A stretch of DNA of 64,000 bases from Triticum aestivum (GCF_018294505.1 NC_057809.1:417807485-417871484), one strand, 5' to 3'. Positions 43,994 to 55,821 are shown, counted from the first letter of the stretch. Program-made: numbers and translations. The notes: generated by a model from the sequence alone, not told the origin.

Positions 43994-46763
43994 ATGGCCG
44001 GTCGACGTAGCTCCTCCTCTCGCTCCATTAGCTCCAAGCCAGGAGATTGGGAGAGATGTTCTATCCCGCACAGCAAATTAGTGATGCTTCAAACAAAGGG
44101 ATTTCTTCCCCCAGCGTACATGGTCCCGGTTCAAGCCGGGCTCGCCACCTATAATGGCGGAGAGCAAGCGGAGAGCCTTCCCAATCCCTCCAAGGGAGAG
44201 CGGGTATGCCTTGTCCCTTATTTGGTAAGAGGGCTTGGATTCCCAATTCATCCGTTTCTCCGGGGCTCCTGGAGTTCTACGGCCTCCAGTTGCACAACCT
44301 TACACCTGCCTCCATGCTGCATATCGCGGGATTCGTAGCCCTTTGCGAGTTGTTTTTGGGCTGCGAGGCTCATTTCGCTCTATGGAAGAAGCTGTTCTGC
44401 CTTGTGCCCCGTTCTTAGAAGGGGTCAATATATCAAGTGGGCGGAGCCAAAGTGTGGCGTGTTGCCGGGACCGGATACCTGTCCGGAACCCCAAAGAAGA
44501 CGTCCAAAGACTGGCCTTCAGAATGGTTTTATATAGAAGATGTCCCCCTCCCGGATCCTATTCGGATCGGCCTTCCTGAGTTCGACAATACCCCTTTGAA
44601 GAAGCGCCGGAGCTGGCGTCCATGGAGCTCCCTGGAGGAAGATGACAGGGACGTTCTTTACCTGATGAGCTGGATAAGTTTTTTAGCTCGATCCGGATTG
44701 ACCATGATCGAGGTCATGGCCATATGTATCATGCGGGGGGTGCAGCCGCTTCAGTATAGAGGCCACCCCATGTGGGATTTCAATGGGGAGGATGACGCCA
44801 CCCGCTACGGCCGTAAAGGGCCGGGATCGGTTGCTGATCTAATAAGGATCTTATCCACTTTGTACAAGGGAGAAGAGGAGGAATTCCTTCGTATCAACAC
44901 GCAGGGCGGATTTTCTATGTACAATCCTCCGAGCTGGGTAAGTGGAGACTTTTTCTCGCCCATCCGTTTCATATTTTCGCAGTTAAGTATTCAGTCTAGC
45001 GATTTCTACGCAGGAACTGCGCCAGGCTGTAAGGGAGATAAACAACCCCCTCCACAACCCGAGGACCCTGGACGGTCCCTCGACCCGGCCTCCCAAGAGG
45101 ATCCGGACATATCTGTGGAGCTGATCAATGGGGTGATTTACCAATCGAGCAATGATAATGCTTTGGTGGCCATTACGGCCGATTACCCTGGGCTAGTTCC
45201 AGCCTCACAGGTGACTGAGACCGAAGTCCCAGCACTTCAAAAAGGGATCCGTCCTTGCGTGTTTTTGATCGCCGTATAACAGCCGTGTTTTGCAGGGGAG
45301 GTCCTCGAGGCAGAAGGCCGAGCCTGCAGTGACTGGCCAACAAGGGGCCGCGAGGCCAGGCAGGCTGAAAAGACCCGCAGTTTGGATTGAGACACCGGCG
45401 CAGTGGTACGGCGCGCCGTCTTTATTGCAAGACATTATTCTCAGAGGCGTATTAATGCCCATGCCTTCTTTTTAGGAAAGAGAGCGCTCGCCGAACTATA
45501 CCCAGAGAGGCTACCAATCGTGCCTCCACAAGCCAGGCTCCAAGGCCGGATTTGGAGGCGGGAACGAATACGAGGCGTGCGCCGGGTGCTCCTCCGACAG
45601 AGGATGCGGATAAACTATCCGCCACCAATTCTGAGGTGGAAAGTGCCATGAACCACAGGCGTCGCCGGATTGTTCTTCGTGACGCTTGTTTCTCCCAAGA
45701 GGCATTGGATGCCTTCAACTCGGGAGACGCACACCTCCGTGCCGCTCAAAATGGTCTAGCCAGAGCCACGGAGCAGTATGTAAAAGACATACGTGTGAGA
45801 AAATTTGGTGATTATATATATCAGTAGCCCCTGAGACTTGAAACAGTTAGGATAACTGATTTAAGGATCATTTGTTATGCAGGTTCTTACAGAAAAGAAT
45901 ACTCAACTGTCCCAGGAGCTGGAAGAGTGCAAAGCCCAACTTCAGGCCGCACTGGCCACAGCAGGGGAGCCCAAAGAGACCCCCTCTGGTAACATATCCT
46001 TCAAATGATAAGTATCATATAGAATGCGGCATGTATGCACGTCTGACGATAAAATTGCAGATGACACTGGAGTAAATCCGGATAAGCAACAGCTCCTACG
46101 CCAGCTGAAGGCTGGTGAAAACATGCTTACGAGGGTGAGGCAGGAGAAAAATGATCTCCTAGATGCCAACACCAACCTGGGCGTGATACTACAAGATGTT
46201 CGTGCCCAACTATCAGACTCTGTTAAGGAAAATCGACGGCTTCGACGCGGCATATTTAGTAAGTGCTTGAACGAACTTTGAAAAATAGTTCGGCGAGGAA
46301 GCTGGCTGACAGAGTTATGTCTGTAGGTATGCTAACAGGTCGTCCTGCCGAGGAAATGCCCGGTTCAACGGGTGACCTTCTTCCCGAGCTCTCACAGCTG
46401 CACGAACGAGTTCGGCAGGTGATGCAAGGCGTCGCCCAAGCCTTGTGGCCATCCATCTACATACCCGAAGGCCTCGGAGAGCTTGTAGAAAAGCTAAAGG
46501 GAGTGCGGCGGCGCTTCCGATTATGTAAGATATCGGCCTGCTGTCAGGGCGCCAGGGAAGCCTGGGCAATGGTGAAGACATGGTACACGAAGGCTAACCC
46601 GAACCACATGGCCGATGTCGGACCTGTGGGTCCCGATGGGAAGGAGATCCCTGTGAGCTTAGTGTACGGCCAAGTAGAATTGGCCGCAAAGTATTCCCAA
46701 CAGGACTGTAGACTAGACAGCCTATTGGATGGTATTGAAGAGGAGTTCAACCAGTCAAATTGA
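43994..46763 (+). pseudogene. Element G antisense gene, multi-exon, putative plant-transposon domain protein
   Basis: Start ATG 43994 (MAGRRSSSSRSISSKPGDW). Exon model from GT/AG sites: 43994-44937, 45014-45210, 45296-about 45445, 45476-about 45798, 45883-45988, 46061-46258, 46327-46763 (TGA). Introns are about 30-85 bp; the shortest (near 45446-45475) is doubtful. Exon 1 carries the same fold as the B gene: PYLVRGLGFPIHPFLRG, EFYGLQLHNLTPASMLHIAGFVALCE, KDWPSEWFYIEDVPLPDP, then MSWISFLARSGLTMIEVMAICIMRGVQPLQ. Later exons are coiled coil (NTQLSQELEECKAQLQAAL, then KQQLLRQLKAGENMLTRVRQ). The C-terminal part has LHERVRQVMQGVAQALWP and AWAMVKTWYTKANP. Breaks: a frameshift near 44262 and TAG at 44416-44418. 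Role unknown. Confidence 0.72.
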
Positions 46764-47576
46764 CTATGTAATTTTAAAGTGACATGTATAATGCCTTCTA
46801 GCCGGATTGTAGATTGTTTGTCGTGGCGGACCTTTTTGCTTCGACCTCAGGACCCGACGGTCCGGAGTGTGTCCGAATACCCTCTCGGTTATGTAAGAAC
46901 CGGGGCATGCGTGGAGACCAGGCGTAGGGGTCATTAGTGCTTTATCAGACAATTGCCCAACTAGTTATGTTATATTACATGGGTAGTAAGAAACATCTTC
47001 CAGGGAGAATAGTTCCGTTAAGGGTTCCTTTCCCTCGGTAAGCATGCCATAAAGAGCATGTCCGGACTGCGACAAGAAGCGCAGAAAAAGAATCTGGGGG
47101 CAGATATGGATAATAAATAAAAGTCATCTTTTGTTCACCGACCGAATATTCCCTTAAGAACGCTAGCTTTCGGCTTCACCCAGTCTGAGGTACATGTCCG
47201 GCTGACCCGGCAGTAACAGTCGCAGAGGTGCTCCCCTTATGCCCTAGCCGAATTAACGGGAACGTAGGGCATAAATACAAGAGCCAGGCAACTCATCTTG
47301 GCCAAAACTTAAGTCATATCGATGCATATAATGGTGAAAAAAGGTACATGCGGAAGTATAACACATGTGTTGGGCGTGAGGCCCAGGTAAATAATTTAAG
47401 CTTCTATGAAAGAAGCCACCAGGTATGAAGAGTGCGACTAGCGCATCTGTAATGTATGAGTGAGGCACAAGGTGACCCTTGAAGGCCTAGAGAAGTAAAA
47501 GAAAGAAAGGGAAACAAGACAGATGATGCATATGCAGAAAATGGACAAAGGGAGGGGACTAACATAAAGTCCGGTG
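46764..47576. other. Element G spacer between the two convergent genes
   Basis: About 810 bp with no supported gene. The antisense gene ends at 46763 on + and pol ends at 47577 on -, so the two transcripts would converge here. Confidence 0.6.
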
Positions 47577-48827
47577 CTAGGCGTAGAATCTTCGAAGCCT
47601 GGCTGCGTTCCATGGGTTCGGCTTGAGTCGACTAGTCGATGCATCCCGCAGTCAGTACGCTCCACCGGTCAGAACTTGGTCAATAATGAAGGGACCTTCC
47701 CATTTGGGCTCGAACTTGTTCTTTTTCTTATCCGGCAGCTGTAGAACTAGTTCGCCAACGTTATAAGTTTTGGCCCGTACTTCTCTGCTTTGGTATCTGC
47801 AAGCCTGTTGCTGGTAAAATGCGGAACGGGCTTTGGCTACGTCGCGCTCTTCCTCCAAGGTGTCCAGACTGTCCTGCCGATCGAGCTCGGCTTCTCTTTC
47901 TTCGTACATGTGCACTCGAGGTTAGTCATGAATTATGTCACAGGGCAGGACTGCCTCTGCGCCGTACACCATAAAAAACAGTGTATATCCGGTACTACGA
48001 TTCCGTGTGGTCCGCAGCCCCCAGAGTACGGAGTCGAGCTCCTCTACCCAGTGCGTGTCAGACTCCGTTAAGGAGCGCACTAATCTGGGTTTATTGCCGT
48101 TCATTATAAGACCATTTGCTCGCTCGACTTGACTGTTGGTTTGTGGGTGATAGACTGAAGCATAATCGAGCTTGATGCCCATTTTGCTGCACCAGAGTTT
48201 TACCTCGTCGGCCATGAAGTTCGTGCCGTTATTAGTAATGATACTGCGGGGGACGCCATAACGGTGTACAACCCCGGATATGAAATCTATCACCGGTCCG
48301 GATTCGGCTGTTTTAACCGGTTTAGCCTCTATCCATTTGGTGAATTTATCCACCATGACCAATAAGTATTTTTTCTTGTGGGTTCCCCCTTTAAGGCGTC
48401 CAACCATGTCAAGCCCCCAAACCGTGAAGGGCCATGTAATGGGGATTGTTTGGAGGGCGGTGGGTGGCATGTGGCTTTGATTTGCAAAGAGCTGGCAACC
48501 GGCTCAACGTTGGACCAAGTCCTGTGCGTCTGCCCGCGCCGTTGGCCAATAGAATCCTGTACGGAAGGCCTTTCTTACAAGAGCCCGGGCTGCAGCATGA
48601 TGATCGCCGAGTCCGGCGTGAATTTCTGCCAAAAGGTTCTGCCCTTCCTCTTCGGAGATGCACCTTTGAAGGACTCTGGTAGCGCTTTTTTTGTACAATT
48701 CTCCCTCATGAACCCTGTAGGCCTTGGATTGCCGCACTATGCAGCGTGCCTCATTTTGGTCCTCCGAAAGTTCATGTCTAGTTAGGTAGGCCAGGAATGG
48801 TTCTGTCCACGGGGCAATAATGGCCAT
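47577..48827 (-). pseudogene. Element G integrase
   Basis: The zinc domain is in 48827-48504 (LLAEIHAGLGDHHAAARAL, ending LVQR at a stop where the second Cys pair should follow). The core in 48470-47922 has VWGLDMVGRL (Asp), SIITNNGTNF (the second Asp reads N) and TNSQVERANG (Glu). The C-terminus 47915-47577 has YNVGELVLQLPDKKKNKFEPKW, EGPFIIDQVLTGGAY, a stop, then PWNAARLRRFYA. The stops at 48504, 47922 and 47652 share one frame. Loss of the second catalytic Asp would abolish activity even without the stops. Confidence 0.82.
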
Positions 48828-48921
48828 TATTTCGTGGGCTGAATGTGTTATTTCGGTGGCGTAGCCTCCGATTGTGTCAGAGAGTTCGGTATCGGGTATT
48901 TTGGCCGAGTTCGGACTGTTG

Positions 48922-49443
48922 TTACCGGTGTCCCCTTCCTATGCTATAGATGGCTTGAAGAGCCTTTCCAGAAATATGTTGGGAGGGACCGTGTCGCGTT
49001 TTGCGCTGATGCGGGCGAGGATATCCGCTGCCTGATTGTTTTCCCGAGCCACATGGTGAAATTCGAGCCCCTCGAACCGAGCTGACATTTTTTAGGACGG
49101 TATTGTGATAAGCTGCCATTTTCGGATCCTTGGCATCAAAGTCTCCATTTATTTGGGATATCGCGAGGTTCAAATCCCCGCGCACCTCTAGGCGTTGAAA
49201 GCTCATGGATACTGCCATCCGGAGACCATGTAGAAGGGCCTCATATTTGGCTGCGTTGTTGGAGTCCGTATACATTATCTGTAGTACGTATTGAACGGTA
49301 TCTCCTATTGGGGACGTCAAAACGACGCCAGCCCCCAGACCAGCCAACATTTTGGAGCCATCGAAGTGCATGATCCAGTTTGAATATGTGTCGTACTCTT
49401 TAGGGAGTTTGGCTTCCGTCCACTCAGCGACGAAGTAAGCCAA
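48922..49443 (-). pseudogene. Element G second (archaeal-type) RNase H
   Basis: NWIMHFDGSKMLAGLGAGVVL (Asp), NNAAKYEALLHGLRMAV (Glu), VRGDLNLAISQINGDFDAKDP (Asp). The C-terminus goes out of frame after about 49090, where HPRHxNxxAD-type residues are expected. It follows the first RNase H in frame after a stop. Same Tat-clade hallmark as in element B. Confidence 0.75.
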
Positions 49444-49461
49444 AACTTGCGACCTAATAGC

Positions 49462-50801
49462 TCATCGTGGCTTGTAAGTTATGTCGAACGGGAGGAGCTC
49501 AATGGCCCATTTGGCAATCCGGCCCGTCACGTCGCGGTTGTTTATAATATCGTTAAGTGGTACTTCCGAGGCTACCATTATCGAACACTCTTGAAAGTAG
49601 TGTCGCAGCTTCCGGGATGCCATAAATACCGCATACGCTATCTTTTGATAATGCGGGTACCGTGATTTGCATGGAGTAAGGACAGTGGACACATAGTAAA
49701 CCGGCTTTTAAAGGGGGAATTTGTGGCCGTCCACTTCTCGCTCGATGACGAGCACTGCGCTTACTACTTGATGAGTTGCCGCAATGTATAATAGCATTGG
49801 TTCACCAATGTTTGGCGTGGCCAGGACTGGGTTTGTTGCCAATATGGCTTTTATTTCGTTGAGTCCTTCCGTGGCGGCATCCGTCCACTCAAAGTGTTCG
49901 GTGCGCCAGAGGAGGTAATAAAGGGGTAATGCCTTTTCTCCCAAGCGGGAGATAAAGCGGCTTAGAGCCGCCACACATCCAGTCAATTTTTGTATTTGTT
50001 TGAGGTTTGTTGGGGTAGCCAACTGTGACAACGCTCGGATTTTGGCGAGATTAGCTTCAATACCTCTACTAGAGACAATGAATCCAAGGAGCTTTTCGGC
50101 TGGTACACCGAAAACGCATTTTTCGGGATTGAGCTTGATGTCGTATGTTCGGAGGTTGTCGAATGTGAGCCTCAAGTCGTCTACTAGAGTTTCGACATGC
50201 TTAGTTTTAACGACCACGTCGTCTACATATGCCTCCACTGTTTTGCCGATCTGGTTTGCCAGACATGTCTGAATCATGCCCTGATATGTTGTGCCGGCAT
50301 TTTTGAGCCCGAAGGGCATTGTGTGTTGAAGCATAATGGGCCGTATGGTGTGATGAATGTCGTTGCGGCTTGGTCTGGCTCTGCCATTTTAATTTGATGG
50401 TAGCCAGAGTATGCATCGAGGAAACACAATGAATCATGTCCTGCAGTAGCATCGATGATTTGATCGATGCGGGGGAGGGGGAAGGGATCCTTTGGGCAGG
50501 CCTTATTAAGGTCCTTAAAATCGACGCACAAGCGCCAGGATTTGTCCTTCTTTGGTACCATCACCAGGTTTGCTAGCCAGTCCGGATGTTTTATGTCTCC
50601 GATGAATCCGACCTCCAATAGCTTGGCTAGTTCCTCTCCCATGGCTTGTCTCTTAGGTTCGGAGGAACTTCGAAGAGCCTGCTTGACTGGCTTGAATCTT
50701 TTTAGGATATTTAGGCTGTGCTCAGCCAGCCTGTGTGGGATTCCTGGCATGTCTGAAGGGTGCCAGGCAAAAATGTCCCAGTTCTCGTGTAGGAACTCTC
50801 A
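49462..50801 (-). pseudogene. Element G reverse transcriptase and first RNase H
   Basis: Starts after TGA 50799-50801 (EFLHENWDIFAW follows). PHRLAEHSLNI, LCVDFKDLNKACPKD, FLDAYSGYHQIKM, a frameshift near 50320, then MPFGLKNAGTTYQ, catalytic AYVDDVVVKT, KLNPEKCVFGVP, LTGCVAALSRFISRLGEKALPLY. RNase H 1: PMLLYIAATHQVVSAVLV, TAA at 49708-49710, then PHYQKIAYAVFMASRKLRHYF, IAKWAIELLPFDI. It ends at TGA 49462-49464. The YVDD box is intact, unlike element A. Confidence 0.83.
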
Positions 50802-51677
50802 TAGTGCGGCGTCGACATCAGGGTTTATTTGTGCCCCGATGGAAGCTGTTTTTGTAGGGTCCGTTGGATGGACTTGGAATTTGACTATTTCGTCCGCCGG
50901 TTTCAAGGAGGTGGACTTGGATCTTTTATCGAGTATCACGTCGTCCTTGTTCATCGTGGAGCGCAGCGCAGTTAGTTCCTCGGCCGCTAGGGCTTCGGAT
51001 AGTGCCTCAAGGGCCAGTGCATCTGTCTTATTTTCGGCACGGAGTGCTATGTCCGGATCACTAGCAAGAGTGATGATTCTGTTGGGCCTGGGCATTTTGA
51101 GCTTCATGTACCCGTAATGGGGTATGACTTGGAAGATTGTAAACGCCTCCCGCCCTAATAGAGCATGGTATCCGCTGCTGAACGGGGCCACTTGGAATGT
51201 AATTTCTTCGGACCTGTAATTATCCGGCGTGCTGAATACTACGTCTAGTGTGATTTTCCCAGCACAGTGTGCTTCCTGACTAGGGATGATTCCTCTAAAG
51301 GTTGTGCTACTTTGCTCAATGCGGCTCCAGTCTATTTCCATCTTTTGAAGAGTTTCCTCATAGATGAGGTTTAATCCGCTGCCGCCGTCCATGAGTACCT
51401 TGGTGAGTCGAAAGCCGTCCATGATTGGACTGAGGACCAGTGCGGCTGGTGCCCAGGCTGTTCGGAATTTAGGTTCTTCACTGGCATTGAAGGTAATAGC
51501 CGTGTCACTCCAAGGATTTATTTGTGCTATGTGGCAGATTTCGGCCATGCTGCGGAGTGTTCGCTTGCGTCTATTATTTGACGCGAAGGTCTCAAAGACC
51601 ATTAACACCGTATTGTTGTCCACGGGATGGTGCTCTGTGGTATTTGGGAGGAGTAGATTCTCACCACTTTTGGCCAC
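50799..51677 (-). pseudogene. Element G aspartic protease region
   Basis: Open frame with VLMDGGSGLNLIYEETLQ, the Tat-type protease box in which D-G-G stands for D-T-G, then YRSEEITFQVAPFSSGYHALLGREAFTIFQ and HYGYMKLKMPRP. It runs in frame into RT except for TGA 50799-50801. The upstream end overlaps gag in another frame (51602-51677), so either a frameshift mutation or a programmed shift separates gag from pol. Confidence 0.76.
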
Positions 51678-52720
51678 CTGCCGGAGTATCCAACATGCTC
51701 TAAGGTTGTGCGTTGGTATTGCATCCGCTGTACTATGAATTTTGCAGGGTCCGTTGAGCCATCCCTCCAGTACGGTTCCTTGCCCCGTAGAGGGCTTTGC
51801 TTTTTGGTAGTTAACCCAGGTGTATTGTGATAATGCACCCTTTTATTTCGGACTGGGTTTGTATTCAGGGCCGGATTATCCCAAAATTTTATTTCGATTT
51901 TCCAGGCGCTTTCCATCGCACAGTACTTCCGTACTATGGACACCAAGTCGGCAAAGCGTGTAATTGTGCGACGACTTATGGCGTTGCGGATTCCCTTATC
52001 CATGCAATTATTGCAGAAGAATAAAATTGCGTCTTCCTCGCGGCAGTCCTTTATCCTGTTCATGACCAGGAGGAATCTGGCCCAGTAATGGTGTACTGTT
52101 TCTTCAGGCTCTTGCCTAATTTGGGATAGATCGCGTATGTTTGGGTGGGTGGGTGGAATTGAATCTGAATCCTCACCCAATCTGAGACTCAGGGGCGAAG
52201 GAGTTTCCGAACTCGGAAGTTTGGATTCTTGGATGTTTTCCAATAAATCTAGCCCGCTGCCTGATTCTAGGTTCAGGCCTTGAGTGACGTCCTCCCCTCC
52301 GCGGGTATCCGGCTTGGAGGGATCGGGGATCCGGACATAGCTAGTCCTTAAGATAGAGGAAGGGTTGCCGCATTGTTCCTCCAGCACTGCAACGTGATGG
52401 GTGACCTGGGGAGAGTTGATCTCTCTCAGATCGGGTTTAGGCCTAATCTGATCGTAGTCTGTAGCGACTCCCAGGGCAGTGATGCGATCCAAGAGCTCGT
52501 TTAGGGAAGAGAGCTCCATTGGATCTAACTTCTCAGCGCGTTCCGAGTTGACGTGAAGATTGCTTTCGATGACCCGAGAAGTCATCGTCGGCACAGCCGC
52601 CGAATAGGCGGTCATAAGAAAACCACCTAGCCGAAGAATTTGGCCGATAGACAAAGCTCCCTCAGCAACAGTGTCGTCTTTAAAGACGGGATGAGACATC
52701 CTTCCTGATGGCGACGGCAC
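51602..52720 (-). pseudogene. Element G gag
   Basis: 372 open codons from ATG 52720 (MPSPSGRMSHPVF), only 27 bp after the LTR, to 51602. N-terminal helices (ELSSLNELLDRITALGVATDY) and a capsid-like stretch (DLSQIRQEPEETVHHYWARFLL, CREEDAILFFCNNCMDKGIRNAI, ITRFADLVSIVRKYC) fit retrotrans_gag of this clade. No complete zinc knuckle is seen. The open length is impressive, but the last part may be out of frame. It begins very close to the primer site, so the true start may be further downstream. Confidence 0.7.
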
Positions 52721-52728
52721 AGCGGAAC

Positions 52729-52745
52729 TCTCAATGAAAGCACCA
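52729..52745 (-). other. Primer-binding site of element G
   Basis: On - TGGTGCTTTCATTGAGA starts one base after the 5' LTR. It begins TGG as needed to pair with a tRNA CCA end. The tRNA is not assigned. Confidence 0.65.
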
Positions 52746-52746
52746 A

Positions 52747-53228
52747 TGTCGGTTTCAAAACCGGCGGATCTCGGGTAGGGGGTCCCGAACTGTGCGTCTA
52801 GGACGGATGGTAACAGGAGGTAGGGGACACGATGTTTTACCCAGGTTCGGTCCCTCTTGATGGAGGTAAAACCCTACGTCCTGCTTGATTAATATTGATG
52901 ATATGGGTAGTACAAGAGTAGATCTACCACGAGATCAGAGAGGCTAAACCCTAGAAGCTTGCCTATGGTATGATTGTATGTTGTAGTTGTTGTTCTACGG
53001 ACTAAAACCCTTCGGTTTATATAGACACCGGAGAGGGTTAGGGTTACACAAGGTTGGTTACAAAGGAGGAGATATCCATATCCGTATTGCCTAGCTTGCC
53101 TTCCACGCCAAGTAGAGTCCCATCCGGACACGAGACGAAGTCTTCAATCTTGTATCTTCGTAGTCTAACAGTCCGGCCAAAGGATATAGTCCGGCTTTCC
53201 GGAGACCCCCTAATCCAGGACTCCCTCA
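52747..53228 (-). repeat. Element G 5' LTR
   Basis: TGTCGGTTTCAAAACC to GACTCCCTCA on +; 482 bp, equal in length to the 3' LTR. Drives the element RNA on -. Confidence 0.93.
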
Positions 53229-53233
53229 GGGAT
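53229..53233. other. Target-site duplication (right) of element G, GGGAT
   Basis: Second copy of 43182-43186. Confidence 0.92.
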
Positions 53234-53891
53234 GAACATCCTCCTAAGGTTGAGGTGTTCTTGTGCTTGGCTAACTTGTGTGGTTCTGGATGGTCTAAAA
53301 ATGGTCCTCCTTACCTATGGTGGTGGCTAGTCCTACTTATAGAGGCCCTGGTCCTCTTCCCAAATATTGAGCGGGAAGGGAGCCAACAACGGTGGGCAAA
53401 TTTAAAGGGGGACAACTAGTACAAGCTATCCTGACAAAGGCGGTCTCCACTTGCGAAAGGCTCTGGTGGTGACGCCGTCTTGGGCTCCACGATGACCTCC
53501 ATCTTGTCGTCCTTCTGGTCCTGGTCTTGTTGCACCGATATGGCAACCTTTGCCTAATGCTTCGGTCCTCCTCGCCTGTGCAGGCCTCCTTAGCACCAAA
53601 GAGTAAACAAGGACATTGCGCACGCTGGCGCCCGCCTGGTGTCGATCGTCATGACTCACGTCACGAGAGCCTCGTGAGGTTTTCCTCGCCTTGCAATCTC
53701 TGCTCCTTGTGAGCCTGCCCGACTAGGCCACTCCAGAGGAGGTCCTGTGTCGTCCGCCTCGCGAGGCTTGGTCCCTCGCGAGGGTCTTGGATGCCTTGTT
53801 GATGAACATGGGTCATATGGCCTGCTGGCTTAGCCACCCAGCGGGCCGCAGGCAGGCAAGTCTGGGGACCCCCATTCCCAGAACACTGATG
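53234..53891. repeat. Element F: solo LTR, right part
   Basis: Continues from 43186 as GAACATCCTCCTAAGGTTG. It ends near GAACACTGATG, probably a decayed CCGACA terminus, because ACTAG, close to the left ACTAA, follows at 53892-53896. Confidence 0.75.
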
Positions 53892-53896
53892 ACTAG
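53892..53896. other. Target-site duplication (right) of solo LTR F, ACTAG (left copy ACTAA, 42941-42945)
   Basis: One base differs. The matching place in the other LTR of E (59387-59391 region, CCTACTAGATTG) has one ACTAG and no insert. Confidence 0.75.
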
Positions 53897-54665
53897 ATTG
53901 ATCTTTCTTGCAATGAGATAAGTGCTTAGCTTTGGGTTCAATCTTACGGTGTCATTTCCCCGTGACAGTAGGGGCAACAAGGCACGTATTGTATTGTTGC
54001 CATCGAGGATAAAAAGATGGGGTTTATGTCATATTGATTGAGTTTATCCCTCTACAGCATGTCATATTGCTTAATGTGTTACTCCGTTCTTATGAACTTA
54101 ATACTCTAGATGCATGCTGGATAGCGGTCGATGTGTGGAGTAATAGTAGTAGATGCAGAATCGTTTCGATCTACTTGACATGGAAGTGATGCCTATATTC
54201 ATGATCATTGCCTTAGATATCTTCATAACTATGCACTTTTCTATCAATTGCTCGACAGTAATTTGTTCACCCACCATAATACATGCTATCTTGAGAGAGG
54301 CAACTAGTGAAACCTATGGCCTAGGGGTCTCTTTCCTATTATATTACATCTCTTTTATTTACATCACATCTCGTTTACTATTTTGCAATCTTTTCTTTCC
54401 AATCTATACAACAAAAATACCAAAAATAATTACTTTACTATCTCTATTAGATCTAACTTTTGCGAGTGACGGTGAAGGGATTGACAACCCCTTTATCGCG
54501 TTCGTTGCAAGGTTCTTGATTTTTTGTGTAGGTACTAGGTGACTTGTGCGTTGTCTCCTACTGGATTGGTACCTTGGTTCTCAAAATTGAGGGAAATACT
54601 TATGCTACTTTGCTGCATCACCCTTTCCTCTTCAAGGGAAAACCAACCATGCTCAAGAGGTAGCA
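53897..54665 (+). repeat. Element E left LTR, second part
   Basis: Continues ATTGATCTTTCTTGC and ends AAGAGGTAGCA. Equivalent to 59392-60159. Confidence 0.9.
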
Positions 54666-54676
54666 AGATGGGTTTC

Positions 54677-54694
54677 TGGCTCCGTTGCTGGGGA
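54677..54694 (+). other. Primer-binding site of element E (decayed tRNA-Asp type)
   Basis: TGGCTCCGTTGCTGGGGA differs by two bases from TGGCGCCGTTGCCGGGGA of element D. Confidence 0.8.
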
Positions 54695-54934
54695 GATCTA
54701 CGCCAAGTCAAGACATACCAAGTACCCATCATAAACTCTTCTCCCTCACATTACATTATTCGCGATTCGCCTCTCATTTTCCTCTCCCCCACTTCTAAAA
54801 CGATTTTTGAAAAGATGCGCCTTTTCTTCGCCTCTCTTTCGTTCGTCTTTTTCATTTGCCTTATGTCTTACTTGGATTGTTTGCTTGTTTGCTTGGCATA
54901 ATTGTGTGTTTATTGCAAATCAGAACCAAAACTT

Positions 54935-55537
54935 ATGGACCCGCATCCACTTGATAATATTTTTAAGAGATCCAATTATTTCGAACCAATTGCTAGTGAG
55001 TTGAGTGCACTAGATTATCTTTATGAAGTTTTGCTTGAAATCTATGAATTTGAAAATTGTGATGAAGTGTTTTATGAAGTGATTCACGATAGATCTTTGA
55101 ATAAAAAGAATGATTGCAATGATGTTATTATAAATTCTATTAATATCAATTGTGCTAATAATATGCAAAACCCTAAGCTTGGGGATGCTAATTTTGCTAT
55201 GTCTACTACTTGTTGCAATGATCATGATTGGGGTGATTCTTCTTATAATCTTAAAAGTTTATTTAAGCCCCATAATGAATATGAGATTGATAATAATGTT
55301 TTCAATAATATTGAAAGTGGGTTTGGAAGAGTGTCAACTTTAGATCCCACATATTTGTATAACATTCAATGTTATGAAGTTTTTGATAAAAGTGGGTACG
55401 GAGAGGTCATGACTTTATTTTATGATAATCCCACTATTTTGGAAGAGTGTCAACTTTGCATGCATGTGGATCATGAAGAGAAAAATTTATGTGATAGCTA
55501 TATTTTTGAATTTGATTATGATCCTACATGTAATTAG
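54935..55537 (+). CDS. Element E ORF in gag position, unknown function
   Basis: 200 codons from ATG 54935 (MDPHPLDNIFKRSNYF) to TAG 55535-55537. Acidic and Asn-rich: LLEIYEFENCDEVFYEVIHD, KKNDCNDVIINSININ, NNMQNPKLGDANF. The middle shares a spaced pattern (DCN..NS..N..MQ..KLGDA) with the ORF of element D. No capsid, zinc knuckle or enzyme domain is seen. It has stayed open in an element whose LTRs are about 9% different, which may be chance or past constraint. Confidence 0.5.
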   Translation: MDPHPLDNIFKRSNYFEPIASELSALDYLYEVLLEIYEFENCDEVFYEVIHDRSLNKKNDCNDVIINSININCANNMQNPKLGDANFAMSTTCCNDHDWGDSSYNLKSLFKPHNEYEIDNNVFNNIESGFGRVSTLDPTYLYNIQCYEVFDKSGYGEVMTLFYDNPTILEECQLCMHVDHEEKNLCDSYIFEFDYDPTCN

Positions 55538-55821
55538 TATGACATAGGAAAATATGGTTGTAGAAATTTCCATGTCACTAAATTACCTCTCGTTATGTTG
55601 ATATTGCTATTGTTTCTTTCTCCTTCCTTGCATATGCTAGTTTTTGCTTGTCTTGATAATTTGTTTGCTTATGTAATGCCTATGCATAGGAAGTATGTTA
55701 GACTTAGATGTGATTTTCATATGCTTCATGATGCTCCCTTTGTGTTTCAATTGCTATCTTTCATGTGAGCATCATTAAAATTGTAGATGCCTAGCTTGAT
55801 GGCTTTAAAGAATAGCGCTTG

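Larger units (their letters stand above)
43187..53228 (-). mobile_element. Element G: Tat-clade Ty3/Gypsy on the minus strand, with antisense gene
   Basis: 10.0 kb with 482 bp LTRs (43187-43668 and 52747-53228), GGGAT duplications and a primer site at 52729-52745. Gag, protease, RT, double RNase H and integrase lie on -. A multi-exon gene on + (43994-46763) is antisense to the element. The LTRs differ at 22 of 482 sites by eye (4.6%), about 1.8 million years at 1.3e-8. It is a different family from B by LTR and coding sequence but has the same plan. Confidence 0.91.

Noticed and set aside
51602..51677. A programmed frameshift between gag and protease of G
   Set aside because: Overlap of two frames is seen, but the element has several random shifts and no slippery site was recognised.
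54153..54542. Hydrophobic 129-codon ORF in LTR of E
   Set aside because: Lies wholly in the LTR. The sister LTR has a frame at 59682-60035, but this mirrors LTR similarity and T-rich composition.
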